Assembly (NCBI RefSeq): GCF_001500315.1
Contig: NZ_LLER01000002.1
Coordinates: 124,001-188,000, forward strand
Direction: 5' to 3'
Length of the DNA: 64,000 nt
Origin: Staphylococcus auricularis
Lineage (GTDB): Bacteria; Bacillota; Bacilli; Staphylococcales; Staphylococcaceae
Part shown: positions 48,601-58,171 of the stretch, piece after piece
Numbering within the stretch: position 1 is the stretch's first letter
How the letters are laid out: each line of letters begins with the position of its first letter
Notes under the pieces: model-generated
What the model was told of the DNA's origin: nothing
Seen by the model: only the letters and a program-made list of their open reading frames with translations
The model's database searches: none
Position numbers and translations under genes: made by a program

Positions 48601-51600
48601 TTATTTTTTGTACGTATCTACATCGAAGAATTTACCAGCTTCGTCCATGGCATCATACATTTGTTTCATGATTGATGCATTTTGACGTGCCCAGTTCACA
48701 TCAGTTGCGTATTGATGTGTACCAGGATTATCTGGATTCCAACGCATTTTATAGAGTGTGTTTTGACCGTCTTGGATAAATGATCCTGCGATAAATTGGG
48801 CACCGCCAACAATCGCTTTTTTCACTGTATCCCAGCTTTGCGATTTCGCATAGTTGAATCCTGTCGTAATCGCATCATGATCATAGGCACCGATACCGTA
48901 CATGTTGTAATATTTTTTATTTGAGCCATCTGTGTTACCACCGGTAGCAAGGGTAGATGTACCATTACCAGTTTCTAATAACGCGTGTGAAATAAGGTAA
49001 ACTTCGTTAAGTCCGTAAGTATTTGCTGCTTCACTAAATGCTTCACCTTGCCCCGCTAAGATACCTTTACCATCTAACAGTTTATTAAGATCATTTACAG
49101 CGATATTTTGTGGTTTATCTAGACGTAAGAATTGATATTTTTGCGTTGCGTCATGCGCTAAACCGTCTGTGTCCATCGCTTGTTTAACTTCCGCATAGCT
49201 TGCGTCATCCCATGTTCCAGCATTGTGTTGGATTTGAGGATTAGCACCCATTTCAAATTGAAGTGACACAGCTTCATCAAGCGTCATACCGGTTTTGAGG
49301 TAATTGATCACTGATTTAGCTAAATCGTCTGATTTGATCCAGACTTTTTTGCCGTTAGAAAGTGTACCGTAATACCATGTTTCACCTTCTACTTTCGCTT
49401 TACCGATGATAGAAAATGCTGAGTTGTAATAATCTGCAAGTGATTTACCAGAAGATGCATTTGGTGAAGTATAATATTCACCATCTTTGTTGTTGATGAC
49501 TAATGTTTTATGGCGTGATGGTTCAGCTTTAGGCGTGTTCGTTTGATTGTTGGAAGATTTATTTTGTTTAAGATCATCACCAGCAATCCAACCTGTTTTG
49601 TTATTGACACTACCATATACGTATTCATCGTCGCCGACTTTAACAGCTTTAGACGCTTTAAATTTATAATTTTTATCGCCATCAAGTGGGTCTAGGAGTT
49701 GATCTTTAGTACCCATAGGCACACTATAGAGGCCATTATTTTTACGTTTAACTTTGTATTCACCATTTTTAGTTTTTGTTTTACCTAAAGGTCTTGCTTT
49801 TACATCTTCAGCTTTAACCCAGCCGATTGGGGTAGGTTGGTTAACATTTTGTAGTAACACGAATGATTCGTTGTTGTATTCAGCTTTTTTAGTTACTTTG
49901 TAAGTTTTGTTAGCGATATTGTCTGCTGTTTTGCTTTCTTCATCATAGATTGTTGCATAGATACCATTATTATTTGATTTCACTTGTCCAAGTTGATTTA
50001 CAGAAGTTGTTTTGACAGTGCTTTGTTTATTCGTATCTTTTTTGCTAGAAGAGTTGTCTTTCTTAGCTGAATCTTTTTTGCTTGAAGATTCTTTTTTGTC
50101 GGAAGAGCTGTCTTTCTTAGCTGAATCTTTTTTACTTGAAGATTCTTTTTTGCTAGAAGAGCTGTCTTTTTTGTTTGAATCTTTCTTGCTTGAAGATTCT
50201 TTTTTGTCAGAAGAGCTGTCTTTTTTGTTTGAATCTTTCTTGCTTGAAGATTCTTTTTTGTCAGAAGAGCTGTCTTTTTTGTTTGAATCTTTCTTGCTAG
50301 AAGATTCTTTTTTGTCAGAAGAGCTGTCTTTTTTGTTTGAATCTTTCTTGCTTGAAGATTCTTTTTTGTCAGAAGAACTGTCTTTTTTGTTTGAATCTTT
50401 CTTGCTAGAAGATTCTTTTTTGTCAGATGAGTTGTCTTTTTTGTTTGAGTCTTTCTTACTTGAAGATTCTTTTTTGCTAGAAGAGCTATCTTTCTTAGTT
50501 GAATCTTTTTTACTTGAAGATTCTTTTTTGCTAGAAGAGCTGTCTTTCTTAGCTGAATCTTTTTTACTTGAAGATTCTTTTTTGTCAGAAGAACTATCTT
50601 TTTTGTTTGAGTCTTTCTTACTTGAAGATTCTTTTTTGTCGGATGAACTATCTTTTTTGCTTGAAGAGTTGTCTTTTTTAGCTGACTCTTTTTTGTCAGA
50701 TGAGCTAGATTTTGTTTCTTCTTCAGCGGCTTTAGCTGGTGCGTTAGATTTTGTTTCTTCTTCTGCATCTTTGTGTGTTTGAGATGTGTTGTATTTTTTA
50801 TCTAAAATATCTTCATCTTGGACCCAGCCTAAATCGTTACCTGCATCATTAATGAGATAGAAGACATCGTCATTTAATGTTGCTTTTTTAGATAATTTGT
50901 AAGTATTACCACCGATTGTATTGTTTTGTGTTCCAACTTCATCATAAACTGTACTGTATAAACCGTGGTTATCTTTTGCAACAGTACCGATTGCATCAGC
51001 AAGTGGGGTAACGGTTAAACCACTAGATTGATTGTCTGTAGTGTTAAAAGGTTTGCTTGGTTTGTCTGCTGGTTTTGGTGTTGTAGAAGAATGAGGTTCT
51101 GTACCCCATGGTGCAACTTTACCTTCTTTAATTAAATATTTTTCATTAATTAAGTCATACAATTCATCGTATGAATAATTGTTAGCTTCAAGATAGCCAA
51201 TCGGATCAGTGTGATCTGTACCACCTAAATGATTTGATACAGCGTTGTGTGTCCAAACTGTACCTTGACCATCATATTCAGCGCTGTCAGGTTCTAATCC
51301 GTAATATTGTAAATTAGTGGCTGCATAGTCAGCGTAGTTATTAATTGAACGTGCAAAAGATTCAAAGTCATGTGTATGCACTAGTTCAACGTGAATAAAG
51401 CGGTCATTAGCATAAGGACCTGCACCCCAAGCACCGTAATCCGTATTTGCAGTTTCGATAATGTGATCACCATCTACGAAAGCGTGAACGAAGGCTGCAT
51501 TGTAATTATTTTTCATATAATTGATTTCACTATCAATAGTTGAATTATCATTTGCTGTATCGTGCATGACAATACCTTCAGGATGACCATAGCGGTAACT

Positions 51601-53478
51601 ATTTTTAGGTAGGAAGTCAGCGATACTATTTTCATATTCTGGAACAGGGAAGTTTTGTTGTCGAATATAGTCATTGATAGGTGATTCTACTTGTGGTTCA
51701 TATTTTGGTAATGAAGATGTTGCTCTTTCATTTGCTTCGCGTGAGCTACCTTGAACTTGTGCTTGACGTGTAGTAGCGACACGTGGAGAAGCACTTCTGT
51801 TTAACGTCACAGGAACGTTTTCTTCAGTGTTACCTTGTTGAGATGAAGCGCCTAACGGTGTGGTAGGTTGATTTGATGTTAATGAATGAAGTCGAACTTC
51901 ATTTGTATTTGGTTCATCGTCCAAGCGATAAGTTGTTACAGCAGATGTTTCAGTTTCATCATTTTCATCTGATTCAACGATGTCGTTATCTGATTGTGCA
52001 TCGTCAGTTTCAAGTGATGAAGCGTCTTCTTGATCTTCAGATTTTGCTTCTTCATCAGTAGCTTGTTCTTCATCATCTTTTGTTAATTGATTATTGTGTG
52101 AGTTGGTGTCGTCTTGATCGTTTTGTTCAGAATTTACTTCAGATGATTCATTCTCATCAGATTCGTCTGATGTTTCTGCTTCATCATTTTCAGCAGAGTT
52201 GTCTGTATCATCAGTAGTTTCATTCTTATCAGAATCGTTTATAGCTTCAGATGATTGATCCGCTTCATCATTTTCACTTTCTTGTTGTTGATCTTGCGTA
52301 TCATTTTGAGTTTCATCTTTATCTTCGTTATCTGAAGGTTGAGTTGCTTCTGTTTGGTCATCTTCTTGACGTTCTGATTTTGCAGTTGATGCTTGTTCCG
52401 CTGTTTCTTTGTCAGCTTCGTCATTTTCTATTTCATCTTTTACTGTTGTTTCCTCAGATTCAACTTGATTACGTTTCGTATTTTCTTTTTGATTGTCTGC
52501 TGATTCAGAACTTTGCCCATCTTTTTGTTCTTCAACGTCAGTTTCGTATTGTTCAGAAGATTCCTCATCATCTTCTGCTTTGGCCTCTGTTTCTGCTTGA
52601 GAAGAACTAGCTTTTGTTACGTCCGCTTCTTCTTGTTTAGTTGCCTGAGATACTTCGTCAGGAGCATCGTCAGTATCATTGGATGTTTCATGATCTGCTT
52701 CAGTTGATTCGTTATCTTGTTGTGATGCATCTAGTGCTTCAGAATCCGCTTCGTCTGTATCTAATGTGTTGTTTTCGAAAGAATGAACTTCATCGTCTTG
52801 TACAGTTGAATCTTGTTTTTCTTCTGTTGAAGTTTCATCTTTTTGGTATGTATTAAGATTGGCAGCTTGTGCTTCGTCTGCGTCTTCTTGATTATGAGTT
52901 GATGTCTCGAACGTTGTTTCGTCATCTGAAACTTGTTGTTCGTCAGTTGTATTGTCATCGTTCTCTGTTTGTTGTTCTAATTCAGTTTCATCAGACGAAT
53001 CGAGTTCTTCTAAAGTTGCGTCTTCAAGTTCAGTCTCTTCATTTTCTTTCTCAGAAGTTTCAACATCTTGTTCTGTATCCTCTTCTGTTTCTTCTGTAGA
53101 TTGGAGTTCTTCATCTTGTTGATTTATAGCTTGATCAGTCTCAGGATCTTCATTAGAAGCATCAGCGTCATCTTCAGTTGACGCATCTAATTCATCTAAT
53201 GCTGCATCGTATTGTAATGACTCATCGTCTGAGTCATCGTTATGTATCATTGAAGGATCTTTGTAAACTTGTGTCCCTGATATATTTGCAGTAGGTTGGC
53301 TGACTTCATCTTTGATTTCACCAGCATGTTTTAACGTTTGTTCATCATCGAGTACATTCTTGTTGTCATCTTGCGTTACTTCAGATGCTTCTGCTTGGTG
53401 ATGCGTAGCTAAAGCTGTCCCTGCTAAAGTAAGTGCAACGATGGAAGGCACTTTATATGAAAACTTTTTCTTCGCCAT
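48601..53478 (-). CDS. atl: Giant bifunctional autolysin Atl
   Basis: The ATG at 53478 follows AAGGAG and gives 1,625 residues, against about 1,250 in S. aureus. Order: signal peptide (about 1-31, cleavage near AEAS); a long acidic Asp/Glu/Ser/Thr/Gln propeptide (about 32-560); the zinc amidase domain (about 600-780; His in IVMHDTAND, WTHNAVSNH); a first GW module group (about 780-915); a roughly 230-residue Lys/Ser repeat tract (about 920-1150); more GW modules (about 1150-1385); and the glucosaminidase (about 1385-1625; Glu in ALLETGNGTST). It should be processed into amidase and glucosaminidase for daughter-cell separation. The repeat tract and the propeptide length are unusual. Confidence 0.93.
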   Translation of the reverse strand: MAKKKFSYKVPSIVALTLAGTALATHHQAEASEVTQDDNKNVLDDEQTLKHAGEIKDEVSQPTANISGTQVYKDPSMIHNDDSDDESLQYDAALDELDASTEDDADASNEDPETDQAINQQDEELQSTEETEEDTEQDVETSEKENEETELEDATLEELDSSDETELEQQTENDDNTTDEQQVSDDETTFETSTHNQEDADEAQAANLNTYQKDETSTEEKQDSTVQDDEVHSFENNTLDTDEADSEALDASQQDNESTEADHETSNDTDDAPDEVSQATKQEEADVTKASSSQAETEAKAEDDEESSEQYETDVEEQKDGQSSESADNQKENTKRNQVESEETTVKDEIENDEADKETAEQASTAKSERQEDDQTEATQPSDNEDKDETQNDTQDQQQESENDEADQSSEAINDSDKNETTDDTDNSAENDEAETSDESDENESSEVNSEQNDQDDTNSHNNQLTKDDEEQATDEEAKSEDQEDASSLETDDAQSDNDIVESDENDETETSAVTTYRLDDEPNTNEVRLHSLTSNQPTTPLGASSQQGNTEENVPVTLNRSASPRVATTRQAQVQGSSREANERATSSLPKYEPQVESPINDYIRQQNFPVPEYENSIADFLPKNSYRYGHPEGIVMHDTANDNSTIDSEINYMKNNYNAAFVHAFVDGDHIIETANTDYGAWGAGPYANDRFIHVELVHTHDFESFARSINNYADYAATNLQYYGLEPDSAEYDGQGTVWTHNAVSNHLGGTDHTDPIGYLEANNYSYDELYDLINEKYLIKEGKVAPWGTEPHSSTTPKPADKPSKPFNTTDNQSSGLTVTPLADAIGTVAKDNHGLYSTVYDEVGTQNNTIGGNTYKLSKKATLNDDVFYLINDAGNDLGWVQDEDILDKKYNTSQTHKDAEEETKSNAPAKAAEEETKSSSSDKKESAKKDNSSSKKDSSSDKKESSSKKDSNKKDSSSDKKESSSKKDSAKKDSSSSKKESSSKKDSTKKDSSSSKKESSSKKDSNKKDNSSDKKESSSKKDSNKKDSSSDKKESSSKKDSNKKDSSSDKKESSSKKDSNKKDSSSDKKESSSKKDSNKKDSSSDKKESSSKKDSNKKDSSSSKKESSSKKDSAKKDSSSDKKESSSKKDSAKKDNSSSKKDTNKQSTVKTTSVNQLGQVKSNNNGIYATIYDEESKTADNIANKTYKVTKKAEYNNESFVLLQNVNQPTPIGWVKAEDVKARPLGKTKTKNGEYKVKRKNNGLYSVPMGTKDQLLDPLDGDKNYKFKASKAVKVGDDEYVYGSVNNKTGWIAGDDLKQNKSSNNQTNTPKAEPSRHKTLVINNKDGEYYTSPNASSGKSLADYYNSAFSIIGKAKVEGETWYYGTLSNGKKVWIKSDDLAKSVINYLKTGMTLDEAVSLQFEMGANPQIQHNAGTWDDASYAEVKQAMDTDGLAHDATQKYQFLRLDKPQNIAVNDLNKLLDGKGILAGQGEAFSEAANTYGLNEVYLISHALLETGNGTSTLATGGNTDGSNKKYYNMYGIGAYDHDAITTGFNYAKSQSWDTVKKAIVGGAQFIAGSFIQDGQNTLYKMRWNPDNPGTHQYATDVNWARQNASIMKQMYDAMDEAGKFFDVDTYKK
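50033..50706 (-). repeat. Tandem 54-bp repeats inside atl (18-residue Lys/Ser units)
   Basis: The coding strand repeats the unit SNKKDSSSDKKESSSKKD about eleven times, with small variants (SAKKD, STKKD; SSSS for SSSD) and ragged ends. Several copies are almost identical at the DNA level, so copy number probably varies by slippage or recombination. The encoded tract is strongly basic/serine-rich and contrasts with the acidic propeptide of the same protein. Confidence 0.95.
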
Positions 53479-53555
53479 AAAATTACTCCTTTTTTCTCTA
53501 TAATCACTCACTATTATATTACGTGAAAAGGCGCTACGAAAGGACTTTACTAGAT

Positions 53556-53572
53556 TGTAATATAAAAGTAAT
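53556..53572. promoter_or_regulatory. Candidate WalR box upstream of atl
   Basis: TGTAAT-ATAAA-AGTAAT matches the direct-repeat WalR pattern TGTWAH-N5-TGTWAH with one mismatch, about 80 bases before the atl start. WalKR activates atl and other autolysin genes in S. aureus. The match is seen; regulation is inferred. Confidence 0.45.
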
Positions 53573-53684
53573 TTAAAAAAAGAATATAATACAGCGTGAA
53601 TAACGCTCAAGAACCACTATGATGCGCTTCACTTAAATTTTAAAAAATTTGTCAATTTATAATTCTGTAACAATTGAACACGCA

Positions 53685-54116
53685 TTAAAGCGGCTTTTTC
53701 ATCGTGATATGTTCGATATTTGCTTCGTAAAAAGGGGAACCAGTGACGTGATAACCGAGTCGTTCATAAAATCCTTGAGCGTGACTTTGTGCGTTTAAGA
53801 TGGCATGTGTATATCCCTCTTTGCGAGCTTGTTCTTCTACAAAACGCATCAATTTAAATCCAAGGCCTTGTCCTCTTTGGTCTGAAGAGATTGCGACACG
53901 TTCTACTTTGATCGTTGAATCATTCGTGTAAGGGCGAAAACGAGCACAAGCAATGGCTTTATCTGTTTCGTTATAACCTACAATATGTGTCGCTTCATGT
54001 TCATATTCGTCTATTTCTATATCTAATGGCACGTCCTGTTCTTTTACAAAAACGGCTTTACGTACCTCAAAGACATCTTCTAACTGTGCTTTCGTTGTGA
54101 CAACTTCAAATTTCAT
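53685..54116 (-). CDS. GNAT-family N-acetyltransferase (ElaA-like)
   Basis: A 143-residue single GNAT domain. CoA-binding segment VAISSDQRGQGLGFKLMRF (about residues 72-90), then AILNAQSHAQGFYERLGYHV. The N-terminal VFVKEQDVPLDIEID is typical of this subgroup. The acceptor is unknown. It lies downstream of lcpB and the DUF2538 gene on the same strand. Confidence 0.9.
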   Translation of the reverse strand: MKFEVVTTKAQLEDVFEVRKAVFVKEQDVPLDIEIDEYEHEATHIVGYNETDKAIACARFRPYTNDSTIKVERVAISSDQRGQGLGFKLMRFVEEQARKEGYTHAILNAQSHAQGFYERLGYHVTGSPFYEANIEHITMKKPL

Positions 54117-54154
54117 AGAGCTAACATCCCCTTAATGTTAAAAATTGATAATTA

Positions 54155-54204
54155 AAAAAAGCATACCTTACCGACACAGCAATGTCGATAAAATATGCTT
54201 TCGA
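54155..54204 (-). terminator. Terminator after the lcpB-DUF2538 pair
   Basis: On the minus strand AAAGCATATTTTA pairs imperfectly with TAAGGTATGCTTT around a CGACATTGCTGTGTCG inner hairpin, followed by seven U's. Confidence 0.78.
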
Positions 54205-54214
54205 AAGCGATGGT

Positions 54215-54685
54215 TTATATAGCTTCTTTTCTAATAATCGCTGTATATTGCCAAAAGATTCGCATTTGCGCAATGTTCCAGTTGTTCATTCCCATCGTGT
54301 AGCCTGAAGGTCTGAAGATATTCACATCAGTGACTTCTAGTGCTGCTGCGATGAGGTATTGGATAGGGACACTGATGGATTTCATCGTCTCAGTGATACC
54401 ATTTTGATCATAGACCCATGAAAAGGGAAGTTCTGATTCGAAGACATCGACTTTATCGAAAATTTCAGGTAAAGCGACGATATAACAAGCGCCATCGATG
54501 ACCGGGTCATTTTCACTTTGAGTGTAATAGAGCCGTAGCGCTTCATAATTTTCTCTGTGTGCATGATTGACATAGAAAAAATCACTTTTAAAGTGGGCCA
54601 TATCTTTACTATGAATTAACTGTTGTTCTAACACGTTAAAAATTCCATTGATATGATTTAATTTATCATAAGTTTTACGTGACAT
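54215..54685 (-). CDS. DUF2538 family protein
   Basis: A 156-residue cytosolic protein without membrane segments, well conserved in staphylococci and placed here right after lcpB (25-base gap). Conserved segments are KSDFFYVNHAHRENYEALRLYY and GYTMGMNNWNIAQMRIFW. I recognise it as DUF2538; the function is unknown. Its operon position suggests a link with wall-polymer attachment, but this is only contextual. Confidence 0.82.
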   Translation of the reverse strand: MSRKTYDKLNHINGIFNVLEQQLIHSKDMAHFKSDFFYVNHAHRENYEALRLYYTQSENDPVIDGACYIVALPEIFDKVDVFESELPFSWVYDQNGITETMKSISVPIQYLIAAALEVTDVNIFRPSGYTMGMNNWNIAQMRIFWQYTAIIRKEAI

Positions 54686-54710
54686 ACGCGTTTATAACTC
54701 CTTCCAACAA

Positions 54711-55985
54711 TTAATACGTTTGATTTTGTGTACTTGGTTGTTCATTAAATTGCTGATCACCATTTTGGGTTTGTGGTTCTCCATATTGCTGATCATTTTG
54801 AATGGGCTGCTCACCATATTGATTATACTCAGGCGCTGAATCTTGTTGATATCCTGCATCCGTATCGTTATTGGTTTCATAACCGTTACCTTCATCCCCG
54901 GTTGATTGCGTGTCATCATTTTCTCCGTCTTGATCTTGTTGATTATCATCTAACAGACTTTCATCAATCGGAGTTAATGGGACGAGGGACCCGTAAAAGT
55001 TAATGACACGTGCATTTAAGAATTCGTCTTCGTCCTCAATCTTAGATAACCCTAAGTCATTACGCAACATATTTGATGCTTTCATCAATTGTTCAAGGCT
55101 TGGATTATAATAGTAAATGCCATTGAGGTAATCGTCTTCACCTTTGAGCTGGGCACTTTTAATTTCACCATTAGCTTGGAGCACATCTGAAGCGAGTGCC
55201 TTAATTTCTTTATAAGTTAGGTTATGGGATGCATTGTCACCTACGATTTCAATCATTCGATCTAGCTTGTCTAAGGAGTCAGTGTTTTGTGCTTTGGCAT
55301 ATAAGGCTTTGAGTAAAGCCATTTGACGTTGTCCTCGTTTCAAATCAGAATCTTGATGTCTTGTACGTGCAACGGCTAAAGCTTGATCGCCGTTTAGTTT
55401 CTGATAGCCTTTTTTGACTTTAATTCTACCACTATCATCACTATTCGGTTCATCTAAGTTGTAAGGAACATCAAAGTAAATACCGCCCATTTCATTCACT
55501 GTATCCACAAAGGCTTCCATGTTTACTCTCAAATAGTAATCTACCGGTACATTCATGGTTGCTTCGATGGTATTCATTGAGGAGAGGGGACCACCATAGG
55601 CATGGGCATGCGTAATTTTGTCGTAATAACCGACTTTAGGAATATAGCTAATTGTATCACGTGGGAAACTAAACATCCGAATTTGATCTTTTTCTGGGTT
55701 GAAAGTAGCTAAAATCATCGCATCAGTACGGGATTGTTCTGTGCTTTGACCTTTTTTCTTTCTGACTTCATTTTCATCAATCCCTAAAAATAAGATTGAG
55801 ATTGGTTCTTTAGACGGATCTACTTGTTGTTTTCTTAGCTGGGATTGGTGATTTGAACTGTCTTTGCTATAAGATTTCTCAAATTCATTTTGCGATGTTT
55901 TAAACACGAGTACGCCATAAATTAACGGAATCGCAATAAGGACGAGCGTGAGTAAAATAAGGATATATTTTAAAAATTTATTCAT
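54711..55985 (-). CDS. lcpB: LytR-CpsA-Psr wall-polymer ligase LcpB
   Basis: 424 residues from the ATG at 55985 (ACAGGAG upstream). One N-terminal membrane helix (about 5-27), then the extracellular LCP domain (about 60-300) with Asp/Arg catalytic residues in SRTDAMILATF, PRDTISYIP and ARTRHQDSDLKRGQRQ. The C-terminal ~85 residues are Gln/Asn/Asp-rich low complexity. LCP proteins transfer wall teichoic acid or capsule from undecaprenyl phosphate to peptidoglycan. Order lcpB-DUF2538-GNAT matches S. aureus; fmtA lies just beyond pgcA. Confidence 0.92.
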   Translation of the reverse strand: MNKFLKYILILLTLVLIAIPLIYGVLVFKTSQNEFEKSYSKDSSNHQSQLRKQQVDPSKEPISILFLGIDENEVRKKKGQSTEQSRTDAMILATFNPEKDQIRMFSFPRDTISYIPKVGYYDKITHAHAYGGPLSSMNTIEATMNVPVDYYLRVNMEAFVDTVNEMGGIYFDVPYNLDEPNSDDSGRIKVKKGYQKLNGDQALAVARTRHQDSDLKRGQRQMALLKALYAKAQNTDSLDKLDRMIEIVGDNASHNLTYKEIKALASDVLQANGEIKSAQLKGEDDYLNGIYYYNPSLEQLMKASNMLRNDLGLSKIEDEDEFLNARVINFYGSLVPLTPIDESLLDDNQQDQDGENDDTQSTGDEGNGYETNNDTDAGYQQDSAPEYNQYGEQPIQNDQQYGEPQTQNGDQQFNEQPSTQNQTY

Positions 55986-56483
55986 ATAAGTTGCTCCTGT
56001 AGTCTTATGTCTTTCTAATAATGAATAGAACAGTAAAATAATCAACTTAAGTTGTAGATCATTGAGTAGCTCATTGTGAGTTATCGCACGCATTTTCAAC
56101 ACATTTTGTATCGTTCACAACAGCATTATCACAATACGCTTTACTGCCCTATGAATGTTATTTTTAAATCTTCGAGTGTTTTAGTGTTTCTTCTATAAGC
56201 ACAAATACTTTATTGTATAATACCTCATTTTAAGTCAAAACATAAGTGTTAAATCCTAATTTTCTAATAAAGAAATTGTTTTGTAGATACGATACTTATT
56301 GCTTTTTTAGATTTATAACTTATAAGGTACCAATTCATATCAAAGAAATACAGCTAAAGCCAGCAATACTCAGGACGTATATGATTCAAAAATGATTTAT
56401 TTTTTATGATAAGCTATAATGAAACATATACATAGAGAGAATACATTGATTTAAAGAGTTGCATGACAGGAGGGAACTTAGTG
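55986..56483. other. Divergent intergenic region lcpB / pgcA
   Basis: 498 bases, AT-rich, with no ORF. TATAAT at 56415-56420 is the likely -10 for pgcA, without a good -35. Several TATAAT-like strings occur around 56214-56222. I saw no RNA gene. Confidence 0.5.
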
Positions 56484-58133
56484 ATGACCGTACAACAATG
56501 GTTAGATCATATAGATGAAAGTTTAGTAAAATCATTTTACGAAGCTCAAGATGAAACAGAACGTAAAGCAGGCTTTGAAGAAACATTATCATTTGGCACG
56601 GCTGGTATTAGAAGTACATTTGGCTTAGGACCTGGTCGTTTAAATGCTTTCACGATTAGAAAGGTCGCCTATGGTTTAGCTCAATATTTAACTGAACAGC
56701 ATGATCACCCGTCTATCGTTATCCATTTTGATACGCGTTTGTTATCCCAAGACTTTGCAGAAGAGATGGCTGGTGTGCTTGCACGTTTAGGCGTTAAAGT
56801 GACGATTGCAGACAGATATAAATCTACACCTGAACTTTCTTTTGCGGTCAGACATTTACAAACTGATGCGGGTGTCATGATTACTGCAAGTCATAATCCA
56901 AAAAACTATAATGGCATCAAAGTTTATGACCACACAGGTGGACAATTATTACCTGAACCTTCAGAAGCGCTCAGCCAATTCATCAATGCGATTGAAGATC
57001 CTTTAGAGATTGAAGGTGCTGATTTTAATCAGTATGTCGAAGCGGGGCAAATTGAATATATGTCTTCTTCTGTAACTGAAGCGTATAAAGATCAAGTGAA
57101 GCAACTTGTAGGTGAAATGGATGAAGTGCAAGCGCAAGTTATTTTAACAAGTTTACACGGAACTAGCTTACCGATACTATCAGATATTTTGCTCGAACTA
57201 GGATATGATGCATTTACCATTGAACGTGAACAATCTCAACCTGATGGACAGTTCCCAACAATTGCACGGGCTAATCCAGAAGATCCAGATGCGTTTGAAC
57301 GTGCGTTACAGTTAGCAGAACAACAAGATGCTGAGCTCGCTATTGCAACAGATCCAGATGCTGATCGTTTCGGCTTTGTGGAACGCTATGGTCCTAATGC
57401 TTATCGTTACTTTAATGGAAATGAAATTGGACTTTTACTCATGAAATTAAGATTTCAAGCGTTGAGCAACGATCACGGACCATTGTATATAGTTAAATCT
57501 GTCGTTACAGGTGCATTGTCAGAAGCACTCGCTAAATCAATGGATGTTGAAGTCGTCAACGTATTAACTGGTTTCAAATATATTTCTAATGTCATCGAGT
57601 CTAGAAAAGATTCCGATCAAACCCTACTACTTGGGTTTGAAGAGAGTCATGGATATTTAACTGAACCATTTACGAGAGACAAAGATGCGATTCAAGTCGT
57701 ACCGCTCATCATTAAATTTAAAAATATGTTAAAAGCGAACGGACTGACATTTAAAGATGCATTAGAAGATATTTACCAAACGTTAGGTCGTTACAAAGAT
57801 CAAACTGTTTCTCCAACTTTTGAAGGTGCTGGTGGCTCTGAAAAAATGGATCAAATTATGAAACAATTTAGATCTTATACAGGAAACGATATATGTGGGT
57901 TAACGATGTTGACTAAAGAAGACTATCTCACTGGAGAACTTACGCATATAGAAGATCAAAGCGTAGAAACGTTGGATTACCCAACGACGAACCTAATTCG
58001 TTTTACGTTTAACGAAGGTTTTATCGCAATTCGTCCTTCGGGTACTGAACCGAAATTGAAATTATATTTCTCACTCGCAGTAGACGATTTAGACGACATT
58101 GTGAATTGCTTTAACGATACATTTATGGAATAA
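56484..58133 (+). CDS. pgcA: Alpha-phosphoglucomutase / phosphomannomutase family
   Basis: 549 residues from ATG 56484, after GGAGGG; a GTG directly before is possible. Motifs of the alpha-D-phosphohexomutase family: phosphoserine loop TASHNPKNYNGIK (about 138-150), Mg2+ loop DPDADRFGF, sugar-binding GFEESHGY, and phosphate-binding RPSGTEPKLKLYF. It interconverts Glc-6-P and Glc-1-P, feeding UDP-glucose to UgtP and teichoic acid glycosylation. In S. aureus pgcA lies elsewhere, so its place before fmtA is a local difference. Confidence 0.9.
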   Translation: MTVQQWLDHIDESLVKSFYEAQDETERKAGFEETLSFGTAGIRSTFGLGPGRLNAFTIRKVAYGLAQYLTEQHDHPSIVIHFDTRLLSQDFAEEMAGVLARLGVKVTIADRYKSTPELSFAVRHLQTDAGVMITASHNPKNYNGIKVYDHTGGQLLPEPSEALSQFINAIEDPLEIEGADFNQYVEAGQIEYMSSSVTEAYKDQVKQLVGEMDEVQAQVILTSLHGTSLPILSDILLELGYDAFTIEREQSQPDGQFPTIARANPEDPDAFERALQLAEQQDAELAIATDPDADRFGFVERYGPNAYRYFNGNEIGLLLMKLRFQALSNDHGPLYIVKSVVTGALSEALAKSMDVEVVNVLTGFKYISNVIESRKDSDQTLLLGFEESHGYLTEPFTRDKDAIQVVPLIIKFKNMLKANGLTFKDALEDIYQTLGRYKDQTVSPTFEGAGGSEKMDQIMKQFRSYTGNDICGLTMLTKEDYLTGELTHIEDQSVETLDYPTTNLIRFTFNEGFIAIRPSGTEPKLKLYFSLAVDDLDDIVNCFNDTFME

Positions 58134-58171
58134 AGAATGATGTTACTAAAATAGAATAATGAGGCACAACA

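Noticed and set aside
50012..50782. A 256-codon open frame on the plus strand, rich in Leu/Glu/Ser/Phe, opposite the atl repeats
   Set aside because: It is the antisense shadow of the tandem Lys/Ser repeats; the periodic sequence keeps several frames open. No ribosome site.
53479..53610. A 44-codon upstream extension of Atl
   Set aside because: It lacks a ribosome site and precedes the standard AKKKFSYKVPS signal peptide, which has AAGGAG at the right distance.
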